A model generated the notes under the pieces. It saw nothing but the letters and a program-made list of their open reading frames with translations, was not told the origin of the DNA and searched no databases. A program made the position numbers and the translations under genes. Positions 56,401 through 64,000 of a DNA stretch of 64,000 nt are shown here, one piece after another. This DNA is from Trebouxia sp. TZW2008 (Eukaryota > Chlorophyta > Trebouxiophyceae > Trebouxiales > Trebouxiaceae): contig BDIU01000398.1 of the NCBI GenBank assembly GCA_002118135.1, positions 62,001 to 126,000 on the forward strand, written 5' to 3'. Position 1 is the stretch's first letter, and each line of letters begins with the position of its first letter.

Positions 56401-57346
56401 CAGTGTAAATCGGTTTGGCCCCCACTCTTGGGCAGCAACTCCAGCAAAAAGCATTTACTTGTCTCTTCGTGTCACTCTACAGCTGCAAAAAGCCAAAAAG
56501 CTTGGCTTGTGTGTGCAGGAACTGGCAGAGGTACAACAGGAAGGTGCATCAGTGGTCCAGCTGTTGCAGCAGCGCCAAGCTGGTTTGGCCGCCACTCTTG
56601 GGCAGCATTACCCAGAGCTGCGTAACACCACATGGCAGAGTGATTCTAGCGTGCAAGCTGCAGCTCAGACCCTCACCCCACAGATGACTGAGAACAAGAA
56701 GAAGGTAAGCTGCAGCAAACACATCCCTTCCGAATGTTCAATTGTCCAACAATTGCCTTTTGCACGAAGGATCTTGTTTTTTTGTATCTGCAGAATGATC
56801 TGCACAGCACCAGATGATTCTTTCAAGTGAATCACAGTGAAATAATCGTAAAGATCTGATCATTCAGAAGCAGGAAATGTAGCTAGCGCTCGTTGTGTTA
56901 ACACATGTCAAGCATTTGCTCTGGCCTTGTTAGGGGCAGCGTTCCAGGATGTGTCTGGCATTGTCCTTGATGTATCATGAACAGATTGCTCGCATTGTTG
57001 GTCAGCAAACATGTCAACCTTTGTCACCGCGCAAATGTCGAAATGTCTGCTGACCATCAATGTCAGCAATCTGCGCATGACTGTGACATTGTCCAGCAAG
57101 CAATGAACATCTGCCAGCCGAACTTGCAGATGTTACATTACTGAATTGCATTCCAAATGCAGCCTTTGCTGTCAAAAGTCAGTCCAGCTCACAATGTGCA
57201 TTTTTTCTGTACAGGTTGAGGATCTGTTGCGGGAATCTATGGTGTTGAAGGAAGCTCTGGACCAAGCAGTCAGCTCAACTGTGCTAGAGAAGCTGTTGCC
57301 CAAGCGGTATAAGCAGTACTCAAAGGGTATTTCTGGGCGGTCCTAG
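50402..57346 (+). CDS. RavA-like MoxR-family AAA+ ATPase, probably plastid
   Basis: Exons: 50402-50827, 51680-51860, 52470-52648, 53657-53886, 54878-55058, 55758-55940, 56483-56704, 57215-57346; 1734 bp, 577 aa, phases consistent. The first 70 residues (MAHSMANFLGITRQVPACIL..., basic and Ser/Pro-rich, ending near AVRADQQ) look like a transit peptide; the start could be 50402 or 50429. AAA+ motifs: Walker A LLLLGPPGTAKS (Lys166), FSVPEELFGPLSMRG, Walker B VAFIDEIFKA (Asp226-Glu227), sensor-1 GASNELPESEELDALYDRFL, and sensor-2 IYVSDRRFMKALNLLQVAA. This is the RavA branch of MoxR ATPases, chaperone-like ATPases acting with VWA partners. The C-terminus is helical (LLQQRQAGLAATL). Intron 2 uses a GC donor. 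The last exon may have an alternative continuation (57576-57719). Confidence 0.88.
51495..51605 (+). repeat. Copy of the RavA-like exon 2 5' half
   Basis: Encodes a decayed version of LLLLAGLASEHLLLLGPPGT (Walker A region) about 180 bp before the functional exon at 51680; an in-frame stop follows the Walker A equivalent. Confidence 0.85.
51903..51995 (+). repeat. Copy of the RavA-like exon 2 3' half
   Basis: Repeats SKLTSGRYYERLLTRFSVPE with a one-base deletion and ends at a GT donor, whereas the functional exon ends at a GC donor (51861). Confidence 0.85.
52733..52825 (+). repeat. Copy of the RavA-like exon 3 3' end
   Basis: Matches the segment ILNALLTLLNERLFDNGNKR then VPLLC, diverged, downstream of the functional donor at 52648. 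Confidence 0.85.
54415..54655. mobile_element. Foldback MITE, pogo/Tc1-like ends
   Basis: An almost perfect inverted repeat of about 56 bp per arm (54483-54541 and 54570-54631; arm core gactgcagtggtacctcttt) surrounds a loop of about 30 bp. The right end read outward begins tacagtaatcccttactaaa, the type of end seen in pogo/Tigger-like elements. No ORF. It sits in RavA-like intron 4. Confidence 0.8.
55117..55170 (+). repeat. Copy of the RavA-like exon 5 3' end
   Basis: Repeats gtgtccaagcagctgcctat then gctgac, equivalent to the segment VAAYADGRDE, downstream of the donor at 55058. Confidence 0.75.
55348..55680 (+). repeat. Four copies of the RavA-like exon 6 5' half
   Basis: Copies begin near 55354, 55424, 55540 and 55608 and resemble VNEYDCLLLEFVFGNRPDD with its acceptor; the functional acceptor is at 55758. 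Confidence 0.88.
56033..56131 (+). repeat. Nearly intact copy of the RavA-like exon 6 3' half
   Basis: 99 bp, open in frame, encodes ETIASDPGFQQTELVFLGLF then GRSRRILESKDQQ with a GT donor; only a few changes from the real exon. An AG at 56034-56035 would give an in-phase 96-nt cassette. Confidence 0.88.
56350..56450 (+). repeat. Copy of the RavA-like exon 7
   Basis: Resembles ELAEVQQEGASVVQLLQQ and ATLGQ, about 175 bp before the functional exon. Confidence 0.85.
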
Positions 57347-58344
57347 GGTCTACGCACCTCAGTCGTCTCAGTCCTGTCATTTCAATTTGTCCAAGCGGTA
57401 TAAGCAGTACCAATAGGGCATGTTAGGGCGGTCTTAGGTTTCATGCATCTCAACGCAACTCAGTCCTGTCACTTCGATTTGCCGAAACGGCCGAGCAGGA
57501 ACAGAAGCCTTACTTTACAGTGGCTTAGGGATCATGCATGTTTAGTCATTCAAGTCCTGTCGCATTGAGTTTGCAGCGTAAGGTTGAGGCAGAAATGGCA
57601 GGTTCTCATGGTGGTCTGCCTGCAGATGCCATGGGCTACAGCAGGCTTTCAGATTTCAATGCAGGCACGTTCAAGCCAGCTTCTCTTCCTGTTTTTGTGG
57701 TTTGTTTAGTCTAGCAGTGTGCAACACATGGTTACGTTCCTCCCAGAAAGTTATGGAAGCTCAGCTGTTGTCGCTTTTGCAGTGTTGCTGACAATTCAAA
57801 GCATGCTTCACGAGTGCTTTGACCATTGCAATGCTAAGTCAACTTTTGCAGTCATCAATGCAAAGCATGACAATGCAGAGCGACCTTACGTGCTTGCGCA
57901 GACATACTGTTCGATACCAATGCGTTGGCGCTGATGTTGCACAGAACCCAGCCCTTGACATGTTGTATGGGTCAGCTGGCGCAGCAGCGTAACGTATGGC
58001 ATGGCAAGCAGACACTGTATGCAGGCTCAATTACGTTCGCTGATTATTTCTTTCTTGATCTGGAAGCAGGATTACGATTAGATCAGCTGTTCAGGCAGGC
58101 TACCGTTGTCTGAATTTTTGCTACTAATGCCCAACAGACAGCACAGGCCAGGACTTCCATGGTCCTCAAGTAATGGACAATTGCCCTACTGGAAGCATCA
58201 TGCATCAAATTCACTAAATTGGGGAAGCCCTGCCTGTCTCGCCAAAATCAACTTGTAGGAAACAGACGGTGCGTGACAGCAACTGTGCCAACAATGTACT
58301 TGACATGAACTTGAGGTAAAAGCTTTGAAAGCTTCTCAACACGC
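57347..58344 (+). other. 3' flank of the RavA-like gene with end-exon copies
   Basis: Two roughly 95-bp copies of the last exon end plus flank (from about 57388 and 57474) follow the stop. A 45-codon open stretch, 57582-57719 (RKVEAEMAGSHGGLPADAMG...), begins after a tttgcag acceptor and may be an alternative last exon. The rest of the region shows nothing supportable. Confidence 0.4.
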
Positions 58345-58918
58345 CTAGGTCAGACAACGACGGCCTAGTCTGGTCTCAACACATGTATAGCCAGATAACA
58401 GGCACTTGCGCATTTCGTCCATTTGCGCTTTTACTTGCTCAGGCATGCTGCAACTGCTTGAGTATTCTAATCCACAGATCATTGAAGTATTCTGGTGAAT
58501 CACAGCAGCGTGCATGAAAACTTGAAAGGCACCAACACGCTGCATATGGTAGGTCTGTAACGATGAGCTAACGACTTATCAGAGAGCAGGTTGATGCCAG
58601 CAAACAACACTGCAGTGTTGTGCTGCTTGACATTGTTTGTTTGCTACAATCTCCAGCCGTGTACCCTAGATTCAGTACCCAGCAAAGATGATCCCTGAAC
58701 CTTGCTGCAATCGGGGGTGCAACCATATGGAGTGCAGCTGCTGATTGGCTTCCATATAAATCGAAGCTGAAGCTTTCATCAAAACAAGCTGGCAGACTGA
58801 TTGCCATGTCAAAGGCCTGAGCTAATTGAGGATAGGTGCGGGCTGTCACAGCACACCATATAAGTGGTCTCTCATGATGACATTTCAGTTCATGCTTGCA
58901 TACTTCAGCTAACTGCAA
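58345..58918 (-). CDS. Possible two-part hypothetical gene
   Basis: Two minus-strand open stretches, 58918-58568 (YPQLAQAFDMAISLPACFDE inside) and 58545-58345 (MPEQVKAQMDEMRKCLLSGY inside). They have plausible composition but no recognised domain, and the junction is unproven. Weak call. Confidence 0.2.
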
Positions 58919-59116
58919 GTCTGAAATGTAGGTCAGAGCGTTCTGTTGTCATGTGTTGTGCTAACAATGGTGTGCTGCAGAACAAATCCAGCAGAGTCTC
59001 AAGTGTGACATGGGCGCCGCCTGTCTGTCACCAAAAACTGATCTGCTCCTCTGCTATTAGCAACAGTACTTTCCAGGTGAAGACAAGGCCTTGAAGTCTC
59101 AAGAAGCTGCTGCCGG

Positions 59117-59506
59117 CTAGCCTGGAAACCATCGCCTAATAGCATCTATTGTGTCGGCAGGCACGGTGTTGAACATGATCCTCGCGTCTGGCGCGCACTC
59201 CCGAACGCACTGAAGTATGTCTTCGAGCCAAGCAGCGTTCTCGACCGGACAGCGGATGCCGCGTCCAATAACGATACCGTCAATTGGCGTGGACGCCAAC
59301 TCGTGTCGTACCTTGCTGCTGCCGTCAGCTGGCGAGGTACCGAAGTGCGTGAAGTCGATTCCGTCATCCCGCATCTGACTGTCAAGCGAGTCGAGCTGCA
59401 TTCGTATATGGTCTGGCACGACCGGATCGTCGGCACGCAAGCCCACCAGAATGATTCGCGGAGACCGCTTTGCAGCTCCAGAGGACATGTTGCTCATGCA
59501 GGCCAT
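59117..59506 (-). CDS. Small conserved hypothetical, single exon
   Basis: 129-aa intronless ORF. The core (RIILVGLRADD; STPIDGIVIGRGIRCPVENA; IMFNTVPADTIDAIRRWFPG) has the alternating strand-helix pattern of a small Rossmann-like protein and resembles unnamed bacterial and fungal proteins with a VIGxGIR motif and FNTxPxDT near the end. Function unknown. Being intronless among heavily split genes, it could have come by transfer or retroposition. The start could also be an internal Met within MACMSNMSS. Confidence 0.6.
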   Translation of the reverse strand: MACMSNMSSGAAKRSPRIILVGLRADDPVVPDHIRMQLDSLDSQMRDDGIDFTHFGTSPADGSSKVRHELASTPIDGIVIGRGIRCPVENAAWLEDILQCVRECAPDARIMFNTVPADTIDAIRRWFPG

Positions 59507-60197
59507 GCACCTCCTGGTTTTTCACCAGCACAATGTCAACGGTATTTTGTATTTGCAACGTTTCATCTTCTGCTGGTTTGAGCAAGCAAGCAACTTCAGA
59601 ATCTGTTCCTGTTGCCAGAGGCTCAGTCTTGCGCATTGCTGCGGCATGCATTACAGGCTAGCACATCCTGCAAGCCTGAGGAGTTCATCATACACACATG
59701 GGCACATCAAGTGCTATTCTTTAGGTGATTCTCCCGACGGTTTGATCAGCTATTTGCCAGCCAGATAAGCAGAATACTTGTCTGCTTGAACTGCTTCTGT
59801 TTCATGTCTTTGGAAGCTTGGCGACCTGCAAATGCACAAACACACATCACAGTTTGCTGCAGCAGTCGGCTGTCAACACCTATCAGCACATACATGTGAA
59901 CAATGTGGTCACGATGCGTCGACTGACAAATCAAACTCGTTTGGCTATCACTTGCTGCCGGGCACTCAGGATGCGTTGTATTTTGAGCATGTAGCAAGCT
60001 TGTAAGCATATTGACAAGTGGTTTGGGAGCACAAGGTCTGGAACGTTTGCGCTTCGGTATGGTACTGGATCCTGACCCCAAATCACTTGTCCCATCGCTA
60101 TTCAGCAAACTAAACGCCCAAAACATGACAAACTCTTATGGCTTGGCAGCAAGCAACATACTCTCTTCAATATAGTCCCCATGCGTCAAGGAAACTG
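59507..60197. other. No confident gene
   Basis: A minus-strand open stretch (60126-59746) with NSDGTSDLGSGSSTIPKRKR could be an extra 3' exon of the FHA gene, but no phase-0 acceptor joins it. Otherwise empty. Confidence 0.35.
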
Positions 60198-62813
60198 TCA
60201 AATTCCAGAAAAAGTGCAATGCCAGTATACTAAGCACACACATGCACTGATGATCAGGGGTCGGGTGGGCATTGTAGGCACCATTTCTGTTGTGTTGCCA
60301 TCCACAATCTGCACTGTACACATGGCAAATCACAGCTGCAATTCTAATGGTCACTGCAGCTGGCAAATTTGCAGACAAGCGCGTCATGCACAGAGCTGGT
60401 GCAGTGCACATGCTGAACACATACACAGATCAAGTAGAACACTTTGCATGCGAGTCACAGGGCAGACTGTGCCTTGAACAACAGAGCCAGCAGAATGCTC
60501 ACCGTGTAGGTCCTGGAGCTAGCGCCAAACTTGATGATGGACCCTAGCTGCAAACCCCTGGGAGCTTTGGGTCTCAGCCATAGCCCATCCACATTGGTGC
60601 CATGACCTGTCAACAGGCACATCTCGTTACAACATCATGATCATCATCATCATCATTATCACCATCAAAATAGTGTCTGATGGCCTGCTGCACTGTACTA
60701 GCAATGCAATCCCACTACAGTGTTACTTCTGAGTAAGGACAATCTGATGTAAGGACATTTTTCTTGGTAAGCAACCCAGTCGTTATAAAGAGTCTACTGT
60801 AGCAAGCTTCAGGTGCTGCATCATAAGATGATGGTGCGCTGCAGCATGATATTTGGTCAGCGTTCAGAGCTCTTCACCATATGGCAAAGTTACACTAGAC
60901 CACACATAGTGACAGCCAATCATCAGGGCACAAAAAACTGCAGTCCACGCAGGGTTTGTATGATGTAGAACTTGTGAGTCAACGAAGGCCAGTTTCTGAG
61001 CTTCTCATGCTCCACATTGCAATCCATATGCGTGTTGTAGACCTTGTATGTCAACAAAGCCCAGACTCTAAGCTGGCCCTTCCTTCATGGGACTGGTCAC
61101 ACAACAATGCCCTGTGGTGACAGACCATTGCTCTCTTTTGCCTATCAAGCAATTGAGCCTGCTGTTTGAGCTCAACAGCTTTGTTGTGTTGCACAAAGCT
61201 TCTTATGAAGATGCATCACTCACCAGAGCCCATATCTGTGATGAAACAGCGCTTGTTGAGGTCCATGGACAGGTGAGCGTGTTGGCGGGAGATGGACAGG
61301 TGCTCCAGAACCACATCGCAGCCGCCAGGTTGCCGCCCAAACACGCAGCGCTGATTTGGCGCCAACGTGAGCTTGAGCTGACCAGCTTCCCGCCCTTCCC
61401 TAGCCACATCTAGCACTACTGCAGCTTCCGCAATTTCTTCTGGCTGCCTATGATTGCAGGCTCAACTCAATTCAGCAGATATTCAAGCTTCAGGTTTGCT
61501 AGTGGAAAGTGGCATACATGAAATGACTTGGGCTGTGGGATCAAATGAATGCTTCACCAACTTTCGTGCAATTCAAATTCTAATAAAAGCACGTGCAGAG
61601 TGCGTAGACTTGACAATGTGCTTGTGACTGCTGGCTTGTCAACAGCCTCTGCTCTACCCCTAACAGCAATCAGTCTGCTGTGAGAATGCTGTACTCACCT
61701 GCACCGTGGTTGGCAAAAAGCCTAGCAAGGCAGAGGGGGCTGGTGCAGCTTTGTACACCGTTTGACCAGATGGCTGCAACTGCTGGCAGGCACAAGTTAT
61801 TGCTGGACATGATCAAGTGCACATGCTCTCAAGTCAGCTTTGCCAGCATTGCAATTCACATCAATGCAGTGGGTGGAACATTTGCACAGTGTCAGTACAC
61901 AAGTGAACATGTGACGGCAGGCGTTTGCATAAACGATGTCTGGTCCTCTGATTAGCCTGGAGTAGCGTTGCCTATACACCAGGTTGCAAAAAGCCACTTA
62001 TGATGTGGTCAAACCATATTCATGAGGCTATGTCATGCTGCAGACAATGACGGTGGTTTGCCTGCGTTGTCTGCAGCAGCAGTTGCCCAGACCAGCATGT
62101 TTCAAGCAGTCATTTGTAATGCAGTCAGGACAACATGCACAATGCTGAGTCAAGCCATGAACTGTACCTGCCATTATCAGTAGCGGCAGTTGCTGGTGGC
62201 GCTTTCTGGTTTGCAACCCTGTCATGCATGTCCCTTTCAGCATCAATACTTGACTCATGCCGGATCCGATGCTCACGATGTTGCTCACGCTCTGAACCCC
62301 TGTCGTTTCTGTCTCTGTGCCTTTTCTTGTCATCTCTGCGGTCCCTTTCATCTGAGTCAGAGCGCCTGTGCTTGTGCCTGTGTGACCTCTCCTCTTCTGT
62401 TCTGCTGGACCTGCCACAGTAAGCCACCATATAGAACGTTCAATACGCAATATGTGTTGTATAAACTCAGTAAAGGGCAATCACTGAGCTGCAGTGCGGA
62501 CCGTGCAATACGCTGTAGATCGGCGCCAATGCATGATACACAAAACACACAAGTGGCCTAACGTTCAGCAATCAATGAGAGGAAGCTTCCGCAGATGCAC
62601 CTACCCGCCATGCCGCCTATGCCCTTCTTCATCTTCACCTCTCTCCCTGCTGCGATGCCTCTTGCGCTTTCTGTCCTCTGGTGAGCTAGAACCCCCATCA
62701 CTGTGGTGATGCCTCCGCTCATCAGCGGTTCCGCCATTGGCATTACCTTTGTCTGCATCTGATGGTGCTGTTTGTGGCGGCTTATGATGCTTGCTGGCTG
62801 GTACAAAATCAAC
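60198..62813 (-). CDS. RS/RD-rich FHA-domain protein (SNIP1/DDL- or NIPP1-like), 5' incomplete
   Basis: Exons (minus): 62813-62605, 62410-62168, 61447-61224, 60606-60503, and tentatively 60308-60198. The first two encode an Arg/Asp/Glu/His/Ser-rich region (PEDRKRKRHRSRERGEDEEG; RSDSDERDRRDDKKRHRDRN) typical of nuclear splicing-associated proteins. The next two form an FHA domain: CVFGRQPGGCDVVLEHLSIS, RQHAHLSM, ITDMGSGHGTNVDG, IIKFGASSRTYT. The conserved Arg, Ser-x-x-His and Asn of the phosphothreonine pocket are present. RS-rich N-terminus plus C-terminal FHA is the layout of SNIP1/DAWDLE (small-RNA and splicing factor); NIPP1 is an alternative. The first exon with the ATG is not located; it lies beyond 62813, perhaps in the minisatellite. 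The last exon is uncertain. Confidence 0.7.
60635..60668. repeat. (ATC)n microsatellite
   Basis: A run of atcatcatcatcatcatt type within the FHA-gene intron. Confidence 0.7.
60705..60800. mobile_element. Short MITE with TACAGT ends
   Basis: About 90 bp bounded by tacagtgttactt and, inverted, tacagtagactctttat, with internal gtaaggacaatctgatgtaa pieces shared with the 54415-54655 element. Consistent with a small pogo-like MITE at a TA site. Confidence 0.55.
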
Positions 62814-62979
62814 CTGAAGGCAAGCAACCATTTGCGGCAAGGCATGAGGTTGATATGAGCACTTGAAAGCAATGCAAACTCATGATCACAGCTGTGACGT
62901 CATGCCCCAGGCATGCAAGTTCTTGGCATGTTGAGGTGCAGCATGAAGGTATGCACCCAGGTGTGGTCGCTCCCCTAGG

Positions 62980-63370
62980 AGATGAAGCTAGCGTGCCTGA
63001 GCAACATGTTCCAGCAGGCATCCTGATAAGTCTATAAGCAGACCTGTTGTGAACAGGACTTCCAGCCGGACTGGATCTGAGTGTGGCAAGCTGTGGCAGC
63101 ACAGACACGCAGAGCCATGCAATCTCTACGCTGCCGCAATCTGTCACACATAGGTTCAGCCAGTGTGTGGTTGCTCTGCATAGAGCCGTCATGAGCGTGC
63201 CTGAGCAACCTGTCGATGCGGGACCCTGATGGCTGAGCATGCAGACCAACTGTGCAGAGGCTGTACAATTGGGCTGCACCTAACTGTGGCAAGCTGCGGC
63301 AGCACCGAGACGCAGAGCTATGCAATTTCTGAACTGCCACAATCTGTCATGCACAGCTTCAGCCCATATG
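62980..63370. repeat. Tandem duplication of about 200 bp
   Basis: The block beginning agcgtgcctgagcaac (about 62988) recurs at about 63195. Shared internal words include gtggcaagctg, cagca-cagacacgcagag and caatctgtca. The copies have diverged. Confidence 0.75.
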
Positions 63371-63393
63371 GACAAGGACCAGTCATTGGAAAG

Positions 63394-63873
63394 TCAACCG
63401 TCAAACAACAGGACTGCCAAGCTATCAAGGCTGCTGTACAGTGTAGGGCTACTGGCGCTACTGTACAATGCAGGGCTGTTAGGCCTGCCATAAAATGTAG
63501 CGTTACCGGATCCGCTGTGCAGTACAGGGCTAGTGGGGCTAGTAGGGCTGCAGTACAAACGGGTAGTAGGGCTGCAGGGGCTGCTGTACAGTACAGGGCT
63601 AGTAGGCCTGCTGTACAATGCAGGGCTGTTTGGGCTGCTGTAAAATGCAGGCCTGTTAGGGCTGCTGTACAATGCAGGGCGGTTAGGCCTACCGTACAAC
63701 GCAGGGCTGTTAGGGCTACCCTTCAATGCAGGGCTAGTAGGGCTGCTGTGCAAGGCAGGGCTGCTGGGGCTGCTGTACAGTGCAGGGCTGTTTGGCCCAC
63801 CATACAATGCAAGTTTGATAGGGGTGCTGTAAGGGCAGGACTTGTCTGGGTTGGTCTTGAATGCACAGCTCAA
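63394..63873 (-). repeat. 27-bp minisatellite coding for a Ser/Pro/Tyr nonapeptide
   Basis: From about 63420 to 63810 a 27-bp unit (consensus on plus: gctgctgtacagtgcagggc followed by tgttagg) repeats about 14 times. Being 27 bp long it stays open on both strands. The minus frame (160 codons, 63873-63394) reads SPALYSSPN-type repeats with Ser/Asn/Thr variation; the plus frame reads AVQCRAVRA-type repeats. The minus reading lies upstream of the FHA gene on the same strand and could be its N-terminal exon, but this is unproven. Confidence 0.65.
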
Positions 63874-64000
63874 TGCCTCCCTCTTTTTGTTGCAGAGACA
63901 CTCATGTACAGATACTCCTGTTGTGAAGGCAATGCAAGTAGGAACTGGCCATTGCGTTCTGGTTGCAGTGTTCTATTTGGGTGAGGGCGACTCGACGAGT

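Noticed and set aside
63229..63984. 251-codon plus-strand ORF as a real protein
   Set aside because: It is open only because the 27-bp repeat has no stop in this frame; the composition (AVQCRA repeats) is a by-product. The minus frame is slightly more plausible but also unproven.

Overview
The window is nuclear DNA from an intron-rich eukaryote, most likely a trebouxiophyte-type green alga. Genes are split into many short exons with GT-AG (occasionally GC-AG) introns. A TGTAA poly(A) signal of green-algal type follows the first gene. Several products are plant-lineage forms: a zincless plant-type FPG DNA glycosylase, a KELP-like DEK_C/PC4 coactivator, a PTS2-targeted acyl-CoA oxidase, and RavA/ViaA-like proteins with transit-peptide-like N-termini. 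The clade is an inference; no rRNA or tRNA gene was seen. Exon models below were rebuilt by hand from splice sites, reading phase and family similarity.

Layout. 1-704 (+) 3' end of a ZNF330/NOA36 homolog; 1224-2197 (-) F-box/LRR protein, probably frameshifted; 3038-10143 (-) complete methionine aminopeptidase 2 in 10 exons; 11130-12172 (+) 5'-truncated LINE; 12612-14074 (+) five consistent exons of an unrecognised Lys-rich protein; 16187-17718 (-) compact intronless overlapping ORFs resembling an integrated virus relic; 18719-25192 (-) acyl-CoA oxidase; 26288-27268 (+) PLAC8 protein; 28038-33800 (+) BAR-like/PH protein; 34162-37288 (-) DEK_C protein with four PC4 domains; 37751-42620 (+) FPG glycosylase; 42854-50178 (-) ViaA-like VWA protein; 50402-57346 (+) RavA-like MoxR AAA+ ATPase; 59117-59506 (-) small conserved hypothetical; 60198-62813 (-) RS-rich FHA protein; 63394-63873 a 27-bp minisatellite that can encode a Ser/Pro/Tyr nonapeptide repeat.

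The most striking property is shared by many genes. Their introns are filled with tandem, decaying copies of the edge of the adjacent exon together with its splice site, typically with a 110-150 bp period and 1-6 copies. Copies of an exon's 3' end lie downstream of it and copies of its 5' end lie upstream, so the functional splice site is always the innermost one. This looks like intron growth by repeated tandem duplication of exon-intron junctions. It also supplies nearly intact candidate alternative exons.

Functional themes: three divergent head-to-head pairs (ACOX/PLAC8, tetra-PC4/FPG, ViaA/RavA). The ViaA/RavA pair is notable because the two proteins are functional partners encoded as an operon in bacteria; here they face away from each other across about 220 bp and both look plastid-targeted.
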